Of a stretch of DNA of 64,000 bases, positions 50,581 through 60,802 are shown in pieces. The first letter of the stretch is position 1. Each line of letters opens with the position of its first letter. Made by a program: the position numbers and the translations under genes. The notes below the pieces were generated by a model that ran no database searches, was not told the DNA's origin, and saw nothing but the letters and a program-made list of their open reading frames with translations. The stretch comes from Schizochytrium sp. CCTCC M209059. Lineage: Eukaryota; Sar; Bigyra; Thraustochytrida; Thraustochytriidae. The stretch spans positions 141,582 to 205,581 of the forward strand of contig KN805407.1 of NCBI GenBank assembly GCA_000818945.1, read 5' to 3'.

Positions 50581-52143
50581 TCATAACATATCGTCGATAA
50601 ATGTCGTTTCCTCGACTTCGATGATGCGATCAGTCTGGTACGTTTGGGTCTGCGCTTGACCCGAAATGGTGCACGCCTCGACACCAACGTTTTCCATGAC
50701 AACCAAAGGAGCTAAATCGCTCTTGCCAATGTACTGTGTATGATCGTCGTCATCATCGACGGGAGCGACATCCAGAACTTTAAAACGCTTGATATCAAAG
50801 TAGAGACTGGCGTTTTGGATTGCAGCCTCGCGATGAGCCTCCTGAGCAACGCGTGCAAGAGTATCATCATCGTTATCAAGACGATTGTTGATCACACCAT
50901 CGTGATCCCGCATGTCGTTTACCTTGACAGCAAGAAAGGAGCCCGCAGCTGTCATGGCAAGGTAACTCTCGCGCGCTACATATCTGGACGTTGCACAGTG
51001 AATCACGTAAAGAGGAAGCACCTGGTCCGGTTGTCCAACGACACAGAAATCGGGGGCGTCGTAAACAAGGTGATCCCTACGAGAACCCTTGATGACGGCA
51101 CATACAAAGAGACGCGTTCCCTGGCGGGTAGAGTCGCAATAGGCAAGCGAAACCTCTGGCGTTGCGCCGAGGTAAATTCCATGTCCAAAGGCGGCACCGT
51201 TTCGGACCTTCACACCACGCTTGCCCGCTGGAATGAGTCCGGTGCGCACGATGCTGCCGGCCGAAGAGCAATAGGTTCCATGAAACATGATGCATGGCGA
51301 GCTTGCCGCTGCTCCTCCTGCAAACTTTTCGCGAAAGGTGGCAAAACGCTTGGCAATGTCGGGTCGCATGATCGCCTCGATCTTCAGGACTGCGAGCGTT
51401 GCTGGCAAGAGACGAAAGAGCTCGTTGATGGAAATAAAGTCTGACACGAGCGGCAAGTTAGACTCCACCAGAGCACGCTGCGACAACTCGATGGCCTTGT
51501 AATCTTCGTAGTCCTTGCCCGAAAACGTGCCGTGGATGTGAAAATTGGCGTCGTCCACCTCGTCTCGCATCTTGTCGGCCTCGTCTCCCACTACGGCCTT
51601 GATCTCGCCTGGCGCGTTGCTGTCGCGTAGAAGAGCGAGAATTTCAAGCGCCTTTTCACGAATAAAAGGAGCTGAGCTCTTGCTCGCCTGGACGGCATTG
51701 GCTTGAATAAGATCGACGATGAAGTCGCGCGCAAGATCGACGAGATCGAGAAGCATGGGCTCACCAAGATTTTTGGCGGCTGCATCGAGCAGTTCCTGAT
51801 AGAGCTGGTCCGCCTGAGCCTGGCGCAAATGGCCATGCGTTTCTACCTGTACGGAAGGCAGAGAGAATGGATACAGCGGTGGAAGCTCGAACTCGAGCAC
51901 AATAGCTTGCTCGCAAATCTTGCTGAGGCCGCTGCTGCGCACGAGCACGTGAAAATGCCGGACATTCTTGAGATTGCCCGCAGCAGTCTCTGTCTCTTCC
52001 GTGTTGACGGCGACGAGCTCCTCGCCAAGCACGGCTTCCAAAACCTCGACTTCCGCCTCGACAAGCTCGGCGGCCTCTGCAAGCTTGTCTTGCTCTCCCT
52101 GAACCAGAAAAGTTGGGTCCGTCTTCGCCAGGGCCAAGGTCAT
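50581..52143 (-). CDS. RWD-domain PARP-like ADP-ribosyltransferase
   Basis: Protein of 520 aa from the first ATG (52143). An RWD domain (about residues 32-146) is shown by the LEFELPPLYPFSLP pattern and following helices; RWD modules bind protein partners, often in ubiquitin or stress pathways. The C-terminal PARP catalytic domain (about 231-386) has IMFHGTYCSSAGSIVRTGL with H288 and GAAFGHGIYLGATPEVSLAY with Y324. The position of the third triad residue (Glu in poly-ADP-ribosylating PARP1) appears to be F366, eight residues before the Gln of QVLPLY. That predicts mono-ADP-ribosylation or inactivity, not chain synthesis. The closest memory match is the PARP6/PARP8 type. It is divergent from the RPC7-like gene, with a promoter region of about 500 bp. 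Confidence 0.88.
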   Translation of the reverse strand: MTLALAKTDPTFLVQGEQDKLAEAAELVEAEVEVLEAVLGEELVAVNTEETETAAGNLKNVRHFHVLVRSSGLSKICEQAIVLEFELPPLYPFSLPSVQVETHGHLRQAQADQLYQELLDAAAKNLGEPMLLDLVDLARDFIVDLIQANAVQASKSSAPFIREKALEILALLRDSNAPGEIKAVVGDEADKMRDEVDDANFHIHGTFSGKDYEDYKAIELSQRALVESNLPLVSDFISINELFRLLPATLAVLKIEAIMRPDIAKRFATFREKFAGGAAASSPCIMFHGTYCSSAGSIVRTGLIPAGKRGVKVRNGAAFGHGIYLGATPEVSLAYCDSTRQGTRLFVCAVIKGSRRDHLVYDAPDFCVVGQPDQVLPLYVIHCATSRYVARESYLAMTAAGSFLAVKVNDMRDHDGVINNRLDNDDDTLARVAQEAHREAAIQNASLYFDIKRFKVLDVAPVDDDDDHTQYIGKSDLAPLVVMENVGVEACTISGQAQTQTYQTDRIIEVEETTFIDDML

Positions 52144-52647
52144 CTTCTCCTTTCTCCAGCCCTGGACCACGCGCCCTCTTTTTCACTGCGCCTTCGTAGC
52201 GGCCTGTCTAGCGGCCTGTCTAGCGGCCCGGCGCAATTTCCTCTATCCTTTTCCCTGCACTCCGACACTGCCTCGCTATCGGCCCTGCATGTGCACGTAT
52301 GTCCTCCTCTGCGAGCGAGAAGCAGTTCTGCGAGAGCGCTTTGCCCAACGTGACTCTCTCTCTCTCTCTCTCATCTTCAAGTCTCCGGCACGTGCCGGGC
52401 CCGGTCCAGATCCGTTCCGCAAACAGTCTACGTCCGTTCCGAATAGGTTCCTCGTTCGATCGGTGGCGCCGGCCGTCTGTGCAAGCAAGCAAGCAAGCAA
52501 GTTGCGAAGGGAAAGGCCGCGACCACTCGAGGCCTCGCCGCGGGGCCGTGCGCTCGAGGGCGAGCACCGCAAGAGCAGGAGCAAGAGTAGGAGCAAGAGC
52601 AGGAGCAAGAGCAGCAGGAGGAGGAGGACGCCAGACTCCTCGTTGCG
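52144..52647. other. Divergent promoter, RWD-PARP / RPC7-like
   Basis: Contains a 12-bp direct repeat of AGCGGCCTGTCT at 52198-52227 and a purine-rich AGGAGCAAGAGC repeat at about 52568-52635 in the RPC7-like leader. A (CAAG)n run lies near 52481-52502. No gene seen. Confidence 0.65.
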
Positions 52648-53499
52648 ATGAGTGGGCGCGGAGGTCGCGGACGCGGCGGGCGGGGAGGCTTTGACGACAT
52701 GCAGCAGACGCCGCGGCCGCCCTTCGTGCCGCCAGCAACGTACCCGGGGCGCAAGCGAAGGTGGCGCAGCCAGCACGAGGACGTGCGTCTGCGCTTCCTC
52801 GATGCGGACCAGCGGGAAAAGTGGTCCAAGGCTCACGGGGCTAATGATACGAGTCAGAACCCGCAAGCTGATGACGGCTTTGCCATGAATGGCGGCATGA
52901 TGCTCCCGGGCCAGCCCGAGGCCAGCGCCGAGGACGATGACAAGCCCGCAGAAATGACCAAGATGGAGGCCGATCAGTGGGAGCGTGTGCATTGGGACGT
53001 GGACTTCAAGGAGCGGCTCAAGAGCGCAACGACGTGTCTTCGCGTGCCCGACATGTCCCGGGAAGTGGAGACCTGGGACTCGATCACGCACGCCAAATTT
53101 GAGATGGGATGCACAGACATCGCTAACACTTTGACGCGGCCGCTTTCGCTGCTGTATGTTCCCGGTGAGCTTGCTGCCGCTTGCGTGCCGAAGAAAGATG
53201 CCGCTGGCAACCTCATTAGTCTCAAGGTCACGCCAGCCAATCGTAGCCAGAATCCGCGCAAACGCAAGGCTGTCAATGTTCTGGCGCGAATCGAAGCGCG
53301 TGAAGCCAAGGGTGGGCCCTCTGCTCGCACAGATCGCAAGGGCTCCATGGACGAAGCTGCCAATGAAGGTGACTCAAGTGGTGGCGAGGAGGAGCAATCT
53401 GATGATGATCAGGGCGACTATGGCGCCGGATTTCAGGTCGATGACGACGATGATGATTACAACGATATGGGCGAAGACGAAGAGGAAAACACCTTGTAG
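52648..53499 (+). CDS. RNA polymerase III subunit RPC7-like (Rpc31/POLR3G family)
   Basis: Protein of 283 aa. The N-terminus MSGRGGRGRGGRGG and the extremely acidic C-terminus (DDDDDDYNDMGEDEEE) are the two ends of the Rpc31/RPC7 family; in between, conserved-looking segments KMEADQWERVHWDVDFKERL and ITHAKFEMGCTDIANTL are consistent with the region contacting the C82/C34 partners. Family members are part of the Pol III initiation trimer that transcribes tRNA and 5S genes in the nucleus. The low complexity of both ends lowers certainty; an unrelated RGG/acidic nuclear protein is the alternative. Start at ATG 52648, the first in the frame after a purine-rich leader. Confidence 0.65.
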   Translation: MSGRGGRGRGGRGGFDDMQQTPRPPFVPPATYPGRKRRWRSQHEDVRLRFLDADQREKWSKAHGANDTSQNPQADDGFAMNGGMMLPGQPEASAEDDDKPAEMTKMEADQWERVHWDVDFKERLKSATTCLRVPDMSREVETWDSITHAKFEMGCTDIANTLTRPLSLLYVPGELAAACVPKKDAAGNLISLKVTPANRSQNPRKRKAVNVLARIEAREAKGGPSARTDRKGSMDEAANEGDSSGGEEEQSDDDQGDYGAGFQVDDDDDDYNDMGEDEEENTL

Positions 53500-53631
53500 G
53501 CTAACAATAAACTATACACCAAGAGCCGTGGAGGCATTAGGTCTCCAGTTTTTTGGGGGCATGCAAATTCTTTCCATTCAAATTATTGATGTCGAGCCTA
53601 TGGCCTTGCAATTTCGGAGTCCACCAAGCTT

Positions 53632-55035
53632 CTAGTTCTGTCCGATTTGTTCAAGCAGAAAGGATAAATTTTCATCAATCCTGGCCGGTGACGTAAAGTC
53701 AACGCGAATATGGCCTGCAAGGCGGAATGGCAAAAGTTTACCTGTCCATGCTTGTCGGTCAAGCATATTCGGGTCCAGGACAACAGGAATCATATTTCTT
53801 GTTCCACAAACGTCAACAGCCGCCTGAAATTCGTCTCTGCAATAGTCGTTGTCTTCACTGTCAAGTTTCTCCATGTATTTCCTAGTGATGAACACTACGA
53901 CTTTGCGCGAGTTCTGGATGCCGTCCATGATCTGTTCGGCAATTCTGCCCCTGAGGCGCTGCCCGTCAAACCACGTTTCAATGCCTGCTTCCTGGAGAAT
54001 CGCGTTTATCGATCTCACGTTTTCGTGGGTCGCGCCATCGTCGCCCCAGTTGTGCGTGAGGAAAGCGTCGTACTTGAATTCTGAATTGAACCTCTCCAAG
54101 ATTTTGCGGCGGACTGGGAGCGAGTTAACACCCATCCTCCCGAGACACGAGTCTGTGAGCGCCACACAGTCTTCAATTTGGCGGAAAGACGCATTGTAAA
54201 AGGCGACAATGCGGTGCCGAGGCTGCCTCAGCTCGTCGGATAGGACCTTGGCGACCCCCTCAGACGCCGTCACAAATTTCAAAAACGCGATGGCGTCGCT
54301 TCGATTGAAGTGATAGGCCGTCCTGAGCGCATCGGTTCCATCAAATCGACGTATATCCAGATTGGCGCCTCCCTCATAGCATGACTTGATGCAGCTCAGT
54401 AGACCCTCCTCGGTGTCATCGGATTCTGCTGCTGGCTGCTGGCATGCGAGCATTAGCGCGGTCCACCCCTCATTGTTTCTCGCATTGAGGCTGGCGCGGC
54501 GTTTGATGAGAATCTTGACAATGTTGGGCTGATTGTAGCGACATGCGTACATAAGAGCGGTCCATCCATTCTCGTTCTGCACGTTGATGTTGGCGCCGCG
54601 CTCGATAAGCGCCTCCACCGCTTCGGGCTGATTGTAGCGGCATGCAGTCATGAGTGCAGTCCAACCAAAGTTATTCTGCAGATCAAGGTCTGCGCCGTTT
54701 CTGATGAGCCACATTGCGATATTCTGCTGGCCGCCAGAACGTTTGTGAAGTGCGAAGATAAGCGGGGAAGACTTCGCAGCCGTCATGCGCTCGTTGAGCA
54801 AGTTGGGGTTTCTTTGCACGACGGAGATTACGCTTTCAAGACTACCGTCCCTGATAGAGTTGTACATACTCAACTGCTCCGGCTCATGAGGCGCGGCACT
54901 CGCGAACGGGCTTAAAAATGCCAGGCCGGTCCTTACGCTTTCGAGATTGCCAATGGCAGTATAGTGGGACACTCCCGCGTGTTCAGGCTCACGCGGCGCC
55001 GCACGCGGCCACGAGAACAGACCGGCAAAGGACAT
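53632..55035 (-). CDS. Ankyrin repeat - TIR domain protein
   Basis: Protein of 467 aa from the first ATG (55035), with no signal peptide or membrane segment. Two related leader segments (AAPREPEHAGVS... and AAPHEPEQLSMY...) precede four or five ankyrin repeats (about 55-255; NNFGWTALMTACRYNQPEAVEALIERGANINVQ is the clearest, though its neighbours match it closely). A helical linker follows, then a TIR domain at 321-447: YDAFLTHNWG, ETWFDGQRLRG, IQNSRKVVVFITRKYM and DYCRDEFQAAVD. In the last motif E402 matches the catalytic glutamate of NAD-cleaving TIR domains such as SARM1 and plant NLRs. NADase activity or TIR signalling triggered through the ankyrin part is plausible but inferred. Its architecture differs from the LRR-kinase-TIR gene, so the two are not simple duplicates. 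Confidence 0.88.
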   Translation of the reverse strand: MSFAGLFSWPRAAPREPEHAGVSHYTAIGNLESVRTGLAFLSPFASAAPHEPEQLSMYNSIRDGSLESVISVVQRNPNLLNERMTAAKSSPLIFALHKRSGGQQNIAMWLIRNGADLDLQNNFGWTALMTACRYNQPEAVEALIERGANINVQNENGWTALMYACRYNQPNIVKILIKRRASLNARNNEGWTALMLACQQPAAESDDTEEGLLSCIKSCYEGGANLDIRRFDGTDALRTAYHFNRSDAIAFLKFVTASEGVAKVLSDELRQPRHRIVAFYNASFRQIEDCVALTDSCLGRMGVNSLPVRRKILERFNSEFKYDAFLTHNWGDDGATHENVRSINAILQEAGIETWFDGQRLRGRIAEQIMDGIQNSRKVVVFITRKYMEKLDSEDNDYCRDEFQAAVDVCGTRNMIPVVLDPNMLDRQAWTGKLLPFRLAGHIRVDFTSPARIDENLSFLLEQIGQN

Positions 55036-57222
55036 CGCCGCCCCGTGGACGCCGCTCTCGTTGACCTGGGTCTCGGCGGCGTCCGCGGGCTGGACGAGGT
55101 TTTCTTTTTGGCGTTGTGCGATGTGTGTGTGTGGCAGCGAGTCGCTCTGCTGCACTTCTCTTCTTCGTCCTGGCTCTGACACTCGCGCGTGGTCGCGAGG
55201 AGCGGCGGAGAGACTGCGCTTGCGCCGCGTCGTGAGGCAAGGGAATACGAATCTGGCGACAAAAAGTTTACGCGCTTGCTGTGTGCGACCAACGCACGTG
55301 CACTCAGTTATCGTGACACAGAAGATCGGAAAATCTTTGGGTAACTAAGAAGAAGATGAAGGACATAAGGGGGGGAGACAGCCAGCCCAGCCACCAGTCA
55401 GCTCTTTGAGATGATGGGACGGGAAACTCTTGTACAAACAACCAGTGAGGAACCTGCAGGAATGACGAGTCCGCTGGGCCAAAGCCACTCTGGTCAGCGT
55501 GCAGGGTCATTCGACTGCACTTCTTTTCCCCGACGACGACTCAGGGCTATGATATGTCTCTATGGACTGTCTCGATCGGCACCATTGTCGAAAAAGATGC
55601 ATTGTGTTCGCGACTTGCCCTCTCGCACCGTCCCTCTCGACTTTGTTGCGCAGTAAATATGCAGGGGCGTAATCTGTATTGGCCTACACGAGGCTCGGAC
55701 TATCAATCGCGTGAATCCGAGTTTTCTGATCGCAGCATTCATGAAGCCTTAACTTTCGCTCAAGCAAAAAGGCGACTGTCATAAAGTCAACGAGGAGGCA
55801 TTCTTCAAAATTCAACTGCAGCAGTTCACGCAATTTGGACATGTCGGGTTGAATCACAGCTACGTACACGTTTACGTGGGGGTGGACTAGTTAACGCTGG
55901 TTAGCAAATTAATCTTGATGGCATGCTTCACAGACGTTTAGGCCCGTGTCGTACTGGTCGTGCCAGCACGCAAACATGAGCGTTATCTCTTTATCGTGGC
56001 CCGACAGGTCTATCGCGGCGATGTTATTCTACAATGATTGTCAAGTTGATGACGGCAGCGCGTGGGCATGAAAGGTGCATATCTCTCGTTATTCGTGTGC
56101 AAAGATCGATGTGAGCCGCCGTCCCGTTCCCCCAATTCTCTTCTCTTTTCGCGCGCATGCGATCGATGATCGGACACTGTCAACTCCTCACCACTAGTGA
56201 AAAGCGGACTTCCTCTCTGGCTTGGCTGTTCATCCACGTCTGACCCGGCTGCCAGATTCAACAATCGGTGCCTCCCAGGTAGCGAGCCAGTCGTGCGGTT
56301 GCAGTTGCTATCACCAGTGGCAGCTGCAAGACAGGCCGAGCTATTATTCTCTAACGCAGCTCTCAACGCAGTAGGCCCATACCGACTAGGTTACTTTTAC
56401 CATACATACGTACCATGAATGGTTTTTTTACAACCACTCGTATGCGTTTATAAGGGTTCGCCGTCGGACCAGGCACAACGCCTCTGGGGGAGTCCATGCC
56501 TCGACGTTACCCTCTCTACGGCACTAACTCCGCCCAGTCGAGCTAATCCCCAGTGAGGCGCCCTCCGCACACGTCCGAACACGCCCTCCTCAATCTCTAA
56601 ACTCTCACCTGAAGGAACTTTCCTTTCCCCCTTTCACTATGCCATCCCGTATACCGACCACTGACGGCTGCGGGGAACTCCTGCCCTCTGTCTAATCCGC
56701 CATACCTGCCTCTCGCGCGCTCAGAGGGCGGAGAGGGCGAGGAAGTGGCTAGGATATTTATTCCGGCCACCCGCGGCTCCGCGTCCCAGTCCAGCCCGCG
56801 CAAGTGCGGAATGGCCCCCCTCCAAGTGGGTTATCCCGCGGCCCCCACTCGCGGCGGCGCGCATTCCCCACTTGCGGCGGCGGTTCTGCGCTTGCGGCGA
56901 TCCACCGTAGACTCGAATCGCCTCGCGCCGCGCCTCGCCGCCGCCCGCGCCTGCGCCCGCGCCCGCGCCCGCGCCCCGCCGCCTTGTCCGCGCCCGCGCC
57001 CGCGGTTCGCGCCCGCCTCGCCTCGCCTCGCCGCCGCCGCCGTGCAGCCTCCGGGCGCGAGGGAAGCGAGCAAGCGAGGAGCGAGCGGTCCGGCGAGTGG
57101 TTTCGCAGCGCCTTCTCGACCCGCTCGCGCTCGTGGCGTACGAGGCGCGCGAGGAGGACGCGGAGGAAGTGGACGCGGAGGAGGAGGCGCGGGTCGAGGT
57201 GTAACGTCGCGGGTTTGCGAGG
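55036..57222. other. Intergenic region, ankyrin-TIR / Tudor-like
   Basis: Divergent 2.2-kb spacer. The left part (to about 56.4 kb) is AT-richer with no convincing frame. The right part (56.8-57.2 kb) becomes very GC-rich with GCGCCC/GCCGCC repeats and short frames on all strands that are repeat-driven. I found no RNA gene or mobile element. Confidence 0.55.
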
Positions 57223-57639
57223 ATGATGCTCGCGCCGAGCGCCGCGCAGGGCGCCGGGGCCCTCGAGCCCGGCCGCGAGAACGCCGTCGAGGATGAGTAC
57301 GAGCTCGTGCCTCACATGCTGGGCATGCCCGAGGACGACGCTGGCCGCGCCAACGCCAGGTCGGCCCACCCGACCAAGGCCCACGGCGTGGACGAGATGA
57401 GCCCCGAGGAGATGCTCAAGCGCGGCGAGAAGGACCCCGCGTTCGCGCTAAAGCTCCTGGGCACGCGCGTCGAGCTCAAGTGGAGCAGCGGGCGCTGGTA
57501 CCGCGGTACGATTTGCGAGTACAATGAGTCGCTCCGGAAGCACCACGTCGTCTATGATGACGGCGATGAGCGCTGGTACCACCTGAACGAGATGATCTAC
57601 CGCTTTGTCAAGGACGACGAGGAATGGGTCAAGTGCTAA
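57223..57639 (+). CDS. Small Tudor/Agenet-like domain protein
   Basis: Protein of 138 aa. Residues about 81-120 read GTRVELKWSSGRWYRGTICEY...HHVVYDDGDERWYHL, the beta-barrel pattern of Tudor/Agenet-like chromatin readers (as in PDS5- or SPF30-like proteins): an aromatic strand, a W-Y-x-G turn, and the DDGDxxWYxL strand. The first 80 residues are acidic and probably disordered. Such domains bind methylated lysine or arginine, but the aromatic cage cannot be confirmed here. Two ATGs in tandem (57223, 57226) begin the frame. It could be one exon of a larger protein, but it has its own stop and a C-rich 3' flank. Confidence 0.7.
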   Translation: MMLAPSAAQGAGALEPGRENAVEDEYELVPHMLGMPEDDAGRANARSAHPTKAHGVDEMSPEEMLKRGEKDPAFALKLLGTRVELKWSSGRWYRGTICEYNESLRKHHVVYDDGDERWYHLNEMIYRFVKDDEEWVKC

Positions 57640-58078
57640 CCACGTGGCTGCGAATTGCGTCTCGATCCATCTCATCTCCCCCCGCCCCCCCCCCCCCCCC
57701 TCATTCGGATGCGCTTTTTCCACGTCGATACGGCACGGTTCGGCTTTGCACTGCCGGACCGAGGGCCGCTCAGGTCCGTCTCCGGATCTTACTTTCAACA
57801 TTCGCTCCTTGCGCGCGACATCGCCAGCCTCGTTGGCCTCGTTGGCCCTGTATACATACATATACCACCCTTGCTCAACTCGCAAAAACCCAACTCAGCC
57901 TTGTGCCTTTTCGATCCCCCCGCCTTGTCTAGGAAACCAAAGGAATAACCAGAAAAGAATTTAATCAAAGGAAGGGAGTCAGAAAAAAAAGGAAGAACAT
58001 TGGGCCTTGCGATCTTCAGGGAAAAAATAAAAATCCAGGACAGTCACCTCAACTGGCCCGGGTTGCTTTCGGGAAAAC
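57640..58078. other. Convergent 3' region with C16 run
   Basis: 3' flanks of the Tudor-like (+) and F-box/LRR (-) genes. Holds a C-run at 57685-57700. No gene seen. Confidence 0.6.
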
Positions 58079-59809
58079 TTATTTGTGAATCAAATTTGTC
58101 TCTCTTTCTGCGTTGCCTTCTCGGCTCTTGTGCATCGTTTGCTGCTGTAAGAGTTGCGGGGCATGCATAAAAAGGCCTTCGCGCGCCTCAAAGTCCTTGC
58201 CGAGCTTACTAGACAAAACTTGCGCTGCAGACGCAGCTATAGCTGCAACTGGAGTGCCCCGCATGTCAAGAAGATCGAGCGTGGCATCCTGACGCGTGCG
58301 ACTCGCACAAGCATCGGCAATCTCACGCAAACTCGACTCCTCGAACTGAGCACACTCGGCGACCGAAAGCTCAGACAATACTGGAAGACGACCACACAGA
58401 CGTGCAACGCCTGTGCACGTCACCGCTGCGCAGTGCATCAAATTTAACGAACGTAGACGAGTAAGATTGGCCCCCAATGCGTCGAGGCCAATGTCTGTGA
58501 GCGACCGGAGGTAGCGCAAATTGAGATGCTCAAGTCGAGGCAAACCTTGCGCCAACGCAACGACCGTACGGTCCGTCAAGAGGTGGCAGTTCATCAAGTT
58601 CAAATTCACGAGGTTGACACAGGCACACACTGTGTGCACTAAGGCATCATCGTCCAGGGCAAAGCACTCTGATAGATTGAGCGAGGCCAGCCGAGGACAA
58701 CGTCCGCCCAAGGGCTCGAGTCCTGTTTTTGAAATGCGATTCATCGACCAAAGGCTGAGCGTTTCCACCTTTGATCCACAGTTTTCTAACAACACGCGCA
58801 CAGATTCGTCCGTGACCTTGTACAAATCCTTGGCGTGCAAAACGCGAAGCCGCCCAAGGGCTGGACCGAGCTCGCGAACGCTCGAGTCCGTCAGATTTAT
58901 ACAGTCGCTCAGATCGAGACTCTCTAGGTTCTTGCATCCTTGTGCCACGTTTACTACACAGGCGTCGTCGAGAGCCTCGAGGCGCTTTAGGCTCAGCGAC
59001 GCGAGATCACCACAACAGGTCCCAATTGCTCTAAGACTTGCGGTGGTCAAGAGTGAGCATCCCGAAAGGTCTAGCGCGCGCAGCTGTGGATTGCTCCGCA
59101 AGGCTGGAGCTAAAACCTCGTCAGAGATGCGCTCAAAGCCTGCGAGATCGAGCGATACTAGATGCGGGGCTGAGCGTGTCAAGACCATCTCCACAAAGCC
59201 CAAAGGAAGATCGAGATAACACGGGACGCCCTTGCATCCACGTACGCCAACTGAAAAGCGATCTGCGAGCCCATTACTCACGAAGAAGTCGCGCCAGGTG
59301 CGGCAGACAGCCATGCTGCGCAGACGGTCCGGGTATAGAGGAAGGAAGCCCAGCACGAGACGGAGGACATCCTCTGTCTCAAGTGCCCGCTTGGTAGCCC
59401 GTGCTGCGGCGCTTCCAGAGAGACTTCGCAGGCGCGCGACACGTTCTTCCTCGGATCGTGCCCTTCGCAAGCTCTCTCTTCGTCGTATTTGCGGCGCGTA
59501 ACGCCTCACGTCGACAAGAACCGTCGAGCCCTCAGGAACGACCAAGATTTTTGACTCGGAGGTTTCTTTGTCATCGTCATAAGAAACCTCATAGTATATT
59601 TTGAGCACTTTATTCTCGTTCGGCACTGGATCCCCAAAGAGAGCATTGAAGCTCGCCTCGGTACATAGCACGTCTCCACGCGCCGTCCTCTCTACGAGCG
59701 CTCGCACCTGCGAGGTGACGAATCGTAGTGTTTCTGGTCGCGTCCACTCGGCATCTGCTGTTCCGTATGTCGCTGCACGCACGTCGAGGCGTCCACCACG
59801 CTCCCCCAT
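58079..59809 (-). CDS. F-box / leucine-rich-repeat protein (FBXL-type)
   Basis: Predicted substrate receptor of an SCF (Skp1-Cullin-F-box) ubiquitin ligase, 576 aa with ATG at 59809. An N-terminal region of about 140 residues without recognised family is followed by an F-box (about 144-180; EDVLRLVLGFLPLYPDRLRSMAVCRTW) and then about a dozen cysteine-containing LRRs (about 215-520) of the type LxSLDLSDCINLTDSSVREL, as in FBXL2/FBXL20/Grr1/AMN1. This LRR subtype differs from the 28-residue repeats of the LRR-kinase-TIR gene, and here the whole array is in one exon. Target protein unknown. A TATATAT run about 90 bp upstream (near 59898-59907) could be a promoter element. Confidence 0.92.
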   Translation of the reverse strand: MGERGGRLDVRAATYGTADAEWTRPETLRFVTSQVRALVERTARGDVLCTEASFNALFGDPVPNENKVLKIYYEVSYDDDKETSESKILVVPEGSTVLVDVRRYAPQIRRRESLRRARSEEERVARLRSLSGSAAARATKRALETEDVLRLVLGFLPLYPDRLRSMAVCRTWRDFFVSNGLADRFSVGVRGCKGVPCYLDLPLGFVEMVLTRSAPHLVSLDLAGFERISDEVLAPALRSNPQLRALDLSGCSLLTTASLRAIGTCCGDLASLSLKRLEALDDACVVNVAQGCKNLESLDLSDCINLTDSSVRELGPALGRLRVLHAKDLYKVTDESVRVLLENCGSKVETLSLWSMNRISKTGLEPLGGRCPRLASLNLSECFALDDDALVHTVCACVNLVNLNLMNCHLLTDRTVVALAQGLPRLEHLNLRYLRSLTDIGLDALGANLTRLRSLNLMHCAAVTCTGVARLCGRLPVLSELSVAECAQFEESSLREIADACASRTRQDATLDLLDMRGTPVAAIAASAAQVLSSKLGKDFEAREGLFMHAPQLLQQQTMHKSREGNAERETNLIHK

Positions 59810-60802
59810 TGTTCTTTCTGTCTGTTATTTCTCACTCGCGCGCGCGCACACACGCACACACACGCGATGAACCCACCCCCGCGGGCACGCTGCGCGATAT
59901 ATATTTGCTTGCACGGGCACTGCCAGCGAGCAAGCAAGCAACTTGCTACGATCCGGGTACTAAACAGCAGCTTGGCTCTCACGGTCGTGAAGAGAGATCG
60001 TGACAAGGGTCAAGCTTGATGTAAGATGACTTTGTTACGTCACTTCGCAAACTTCATTCGTAGTCCCATATCGAGAAAACGATGCTTTCTCGTTCTTATC
60101 CATGGGTCATCACAACGCGCTCGCAGAGCATTACAACGTAGAACGGTAAAATGTCGCGCCCAAGTACTGCATGGTAAAAAGGCCTCGCACGCTGTGCAAA
60201 AAAATTAGTAGTCACATGATGCGGTTGCGAACCTTCATGGACCACGCCTCAACAAATGAAAAGAGATGAGAGCAACCACAATCCATCCGAGCGGTCGACT
60301 CTCGCAGAGCTCAAATCGGATACGAAACCTTTGTCTTTCCTTCGTGACCGAACAGTTCTCGGACGTTGTCAGGACACTGATGTTCCTCGATCACTTTTTT
60401 CTGTTGCCGTCAATGCGTCAAAAGCTTTTACTACGAGACAAGGGTTGGCTCTGCCGATGCTTACCATCTTGAAAAAAAAAAAAAGAATTGTCCTGCCTCG
60501 GCGGCTCAAAGTTTGCCTCGGTGGTCGGTCTCTGGCCTCGCTCTTCATCCGCCTGAGATTCGTCTCTTTGGCGCTCGTCCACCAAAAAATCAGGTCACTC
60601 CCAAGTGGCAATAAGCTGAGCACCAAACAAGCACCAGCAAATCGCATCGAGGCCAACGCCTTGAGCTCTTTGACGTCTTTGCAGCGCGAGCGGAAGTCAG
60701 CGACGTGACCAGCCGGCGGCTCCACCGGAAGGCCGGGCGCGAGGCGCTTTCGTCGGCTTTGGGTGACAGCGATCGGCGAGAGACTCGAGGCAAAAACCAA
60801 TC
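59810..60802. other. Divergent intergenic region, F-box/LRR / DOT1-like
   Basis: About 1 kb with a (CACA/CGCG)-type tract at about 59836-59865 and a TATATAT run at 59898-59907. An open frame at 60256-60708 lacks protein-like composition. No gene supported. Confidence 0.55.

Noticed and set aside
50581..52170. Starting the PARP gene at 52170
   Set aside because: The codon there is GTG; the first ATG is 52143. The same reasoning moved the starts of the genes at 429, 3899, 14161, 28201, 32517, 55035 and 63667.
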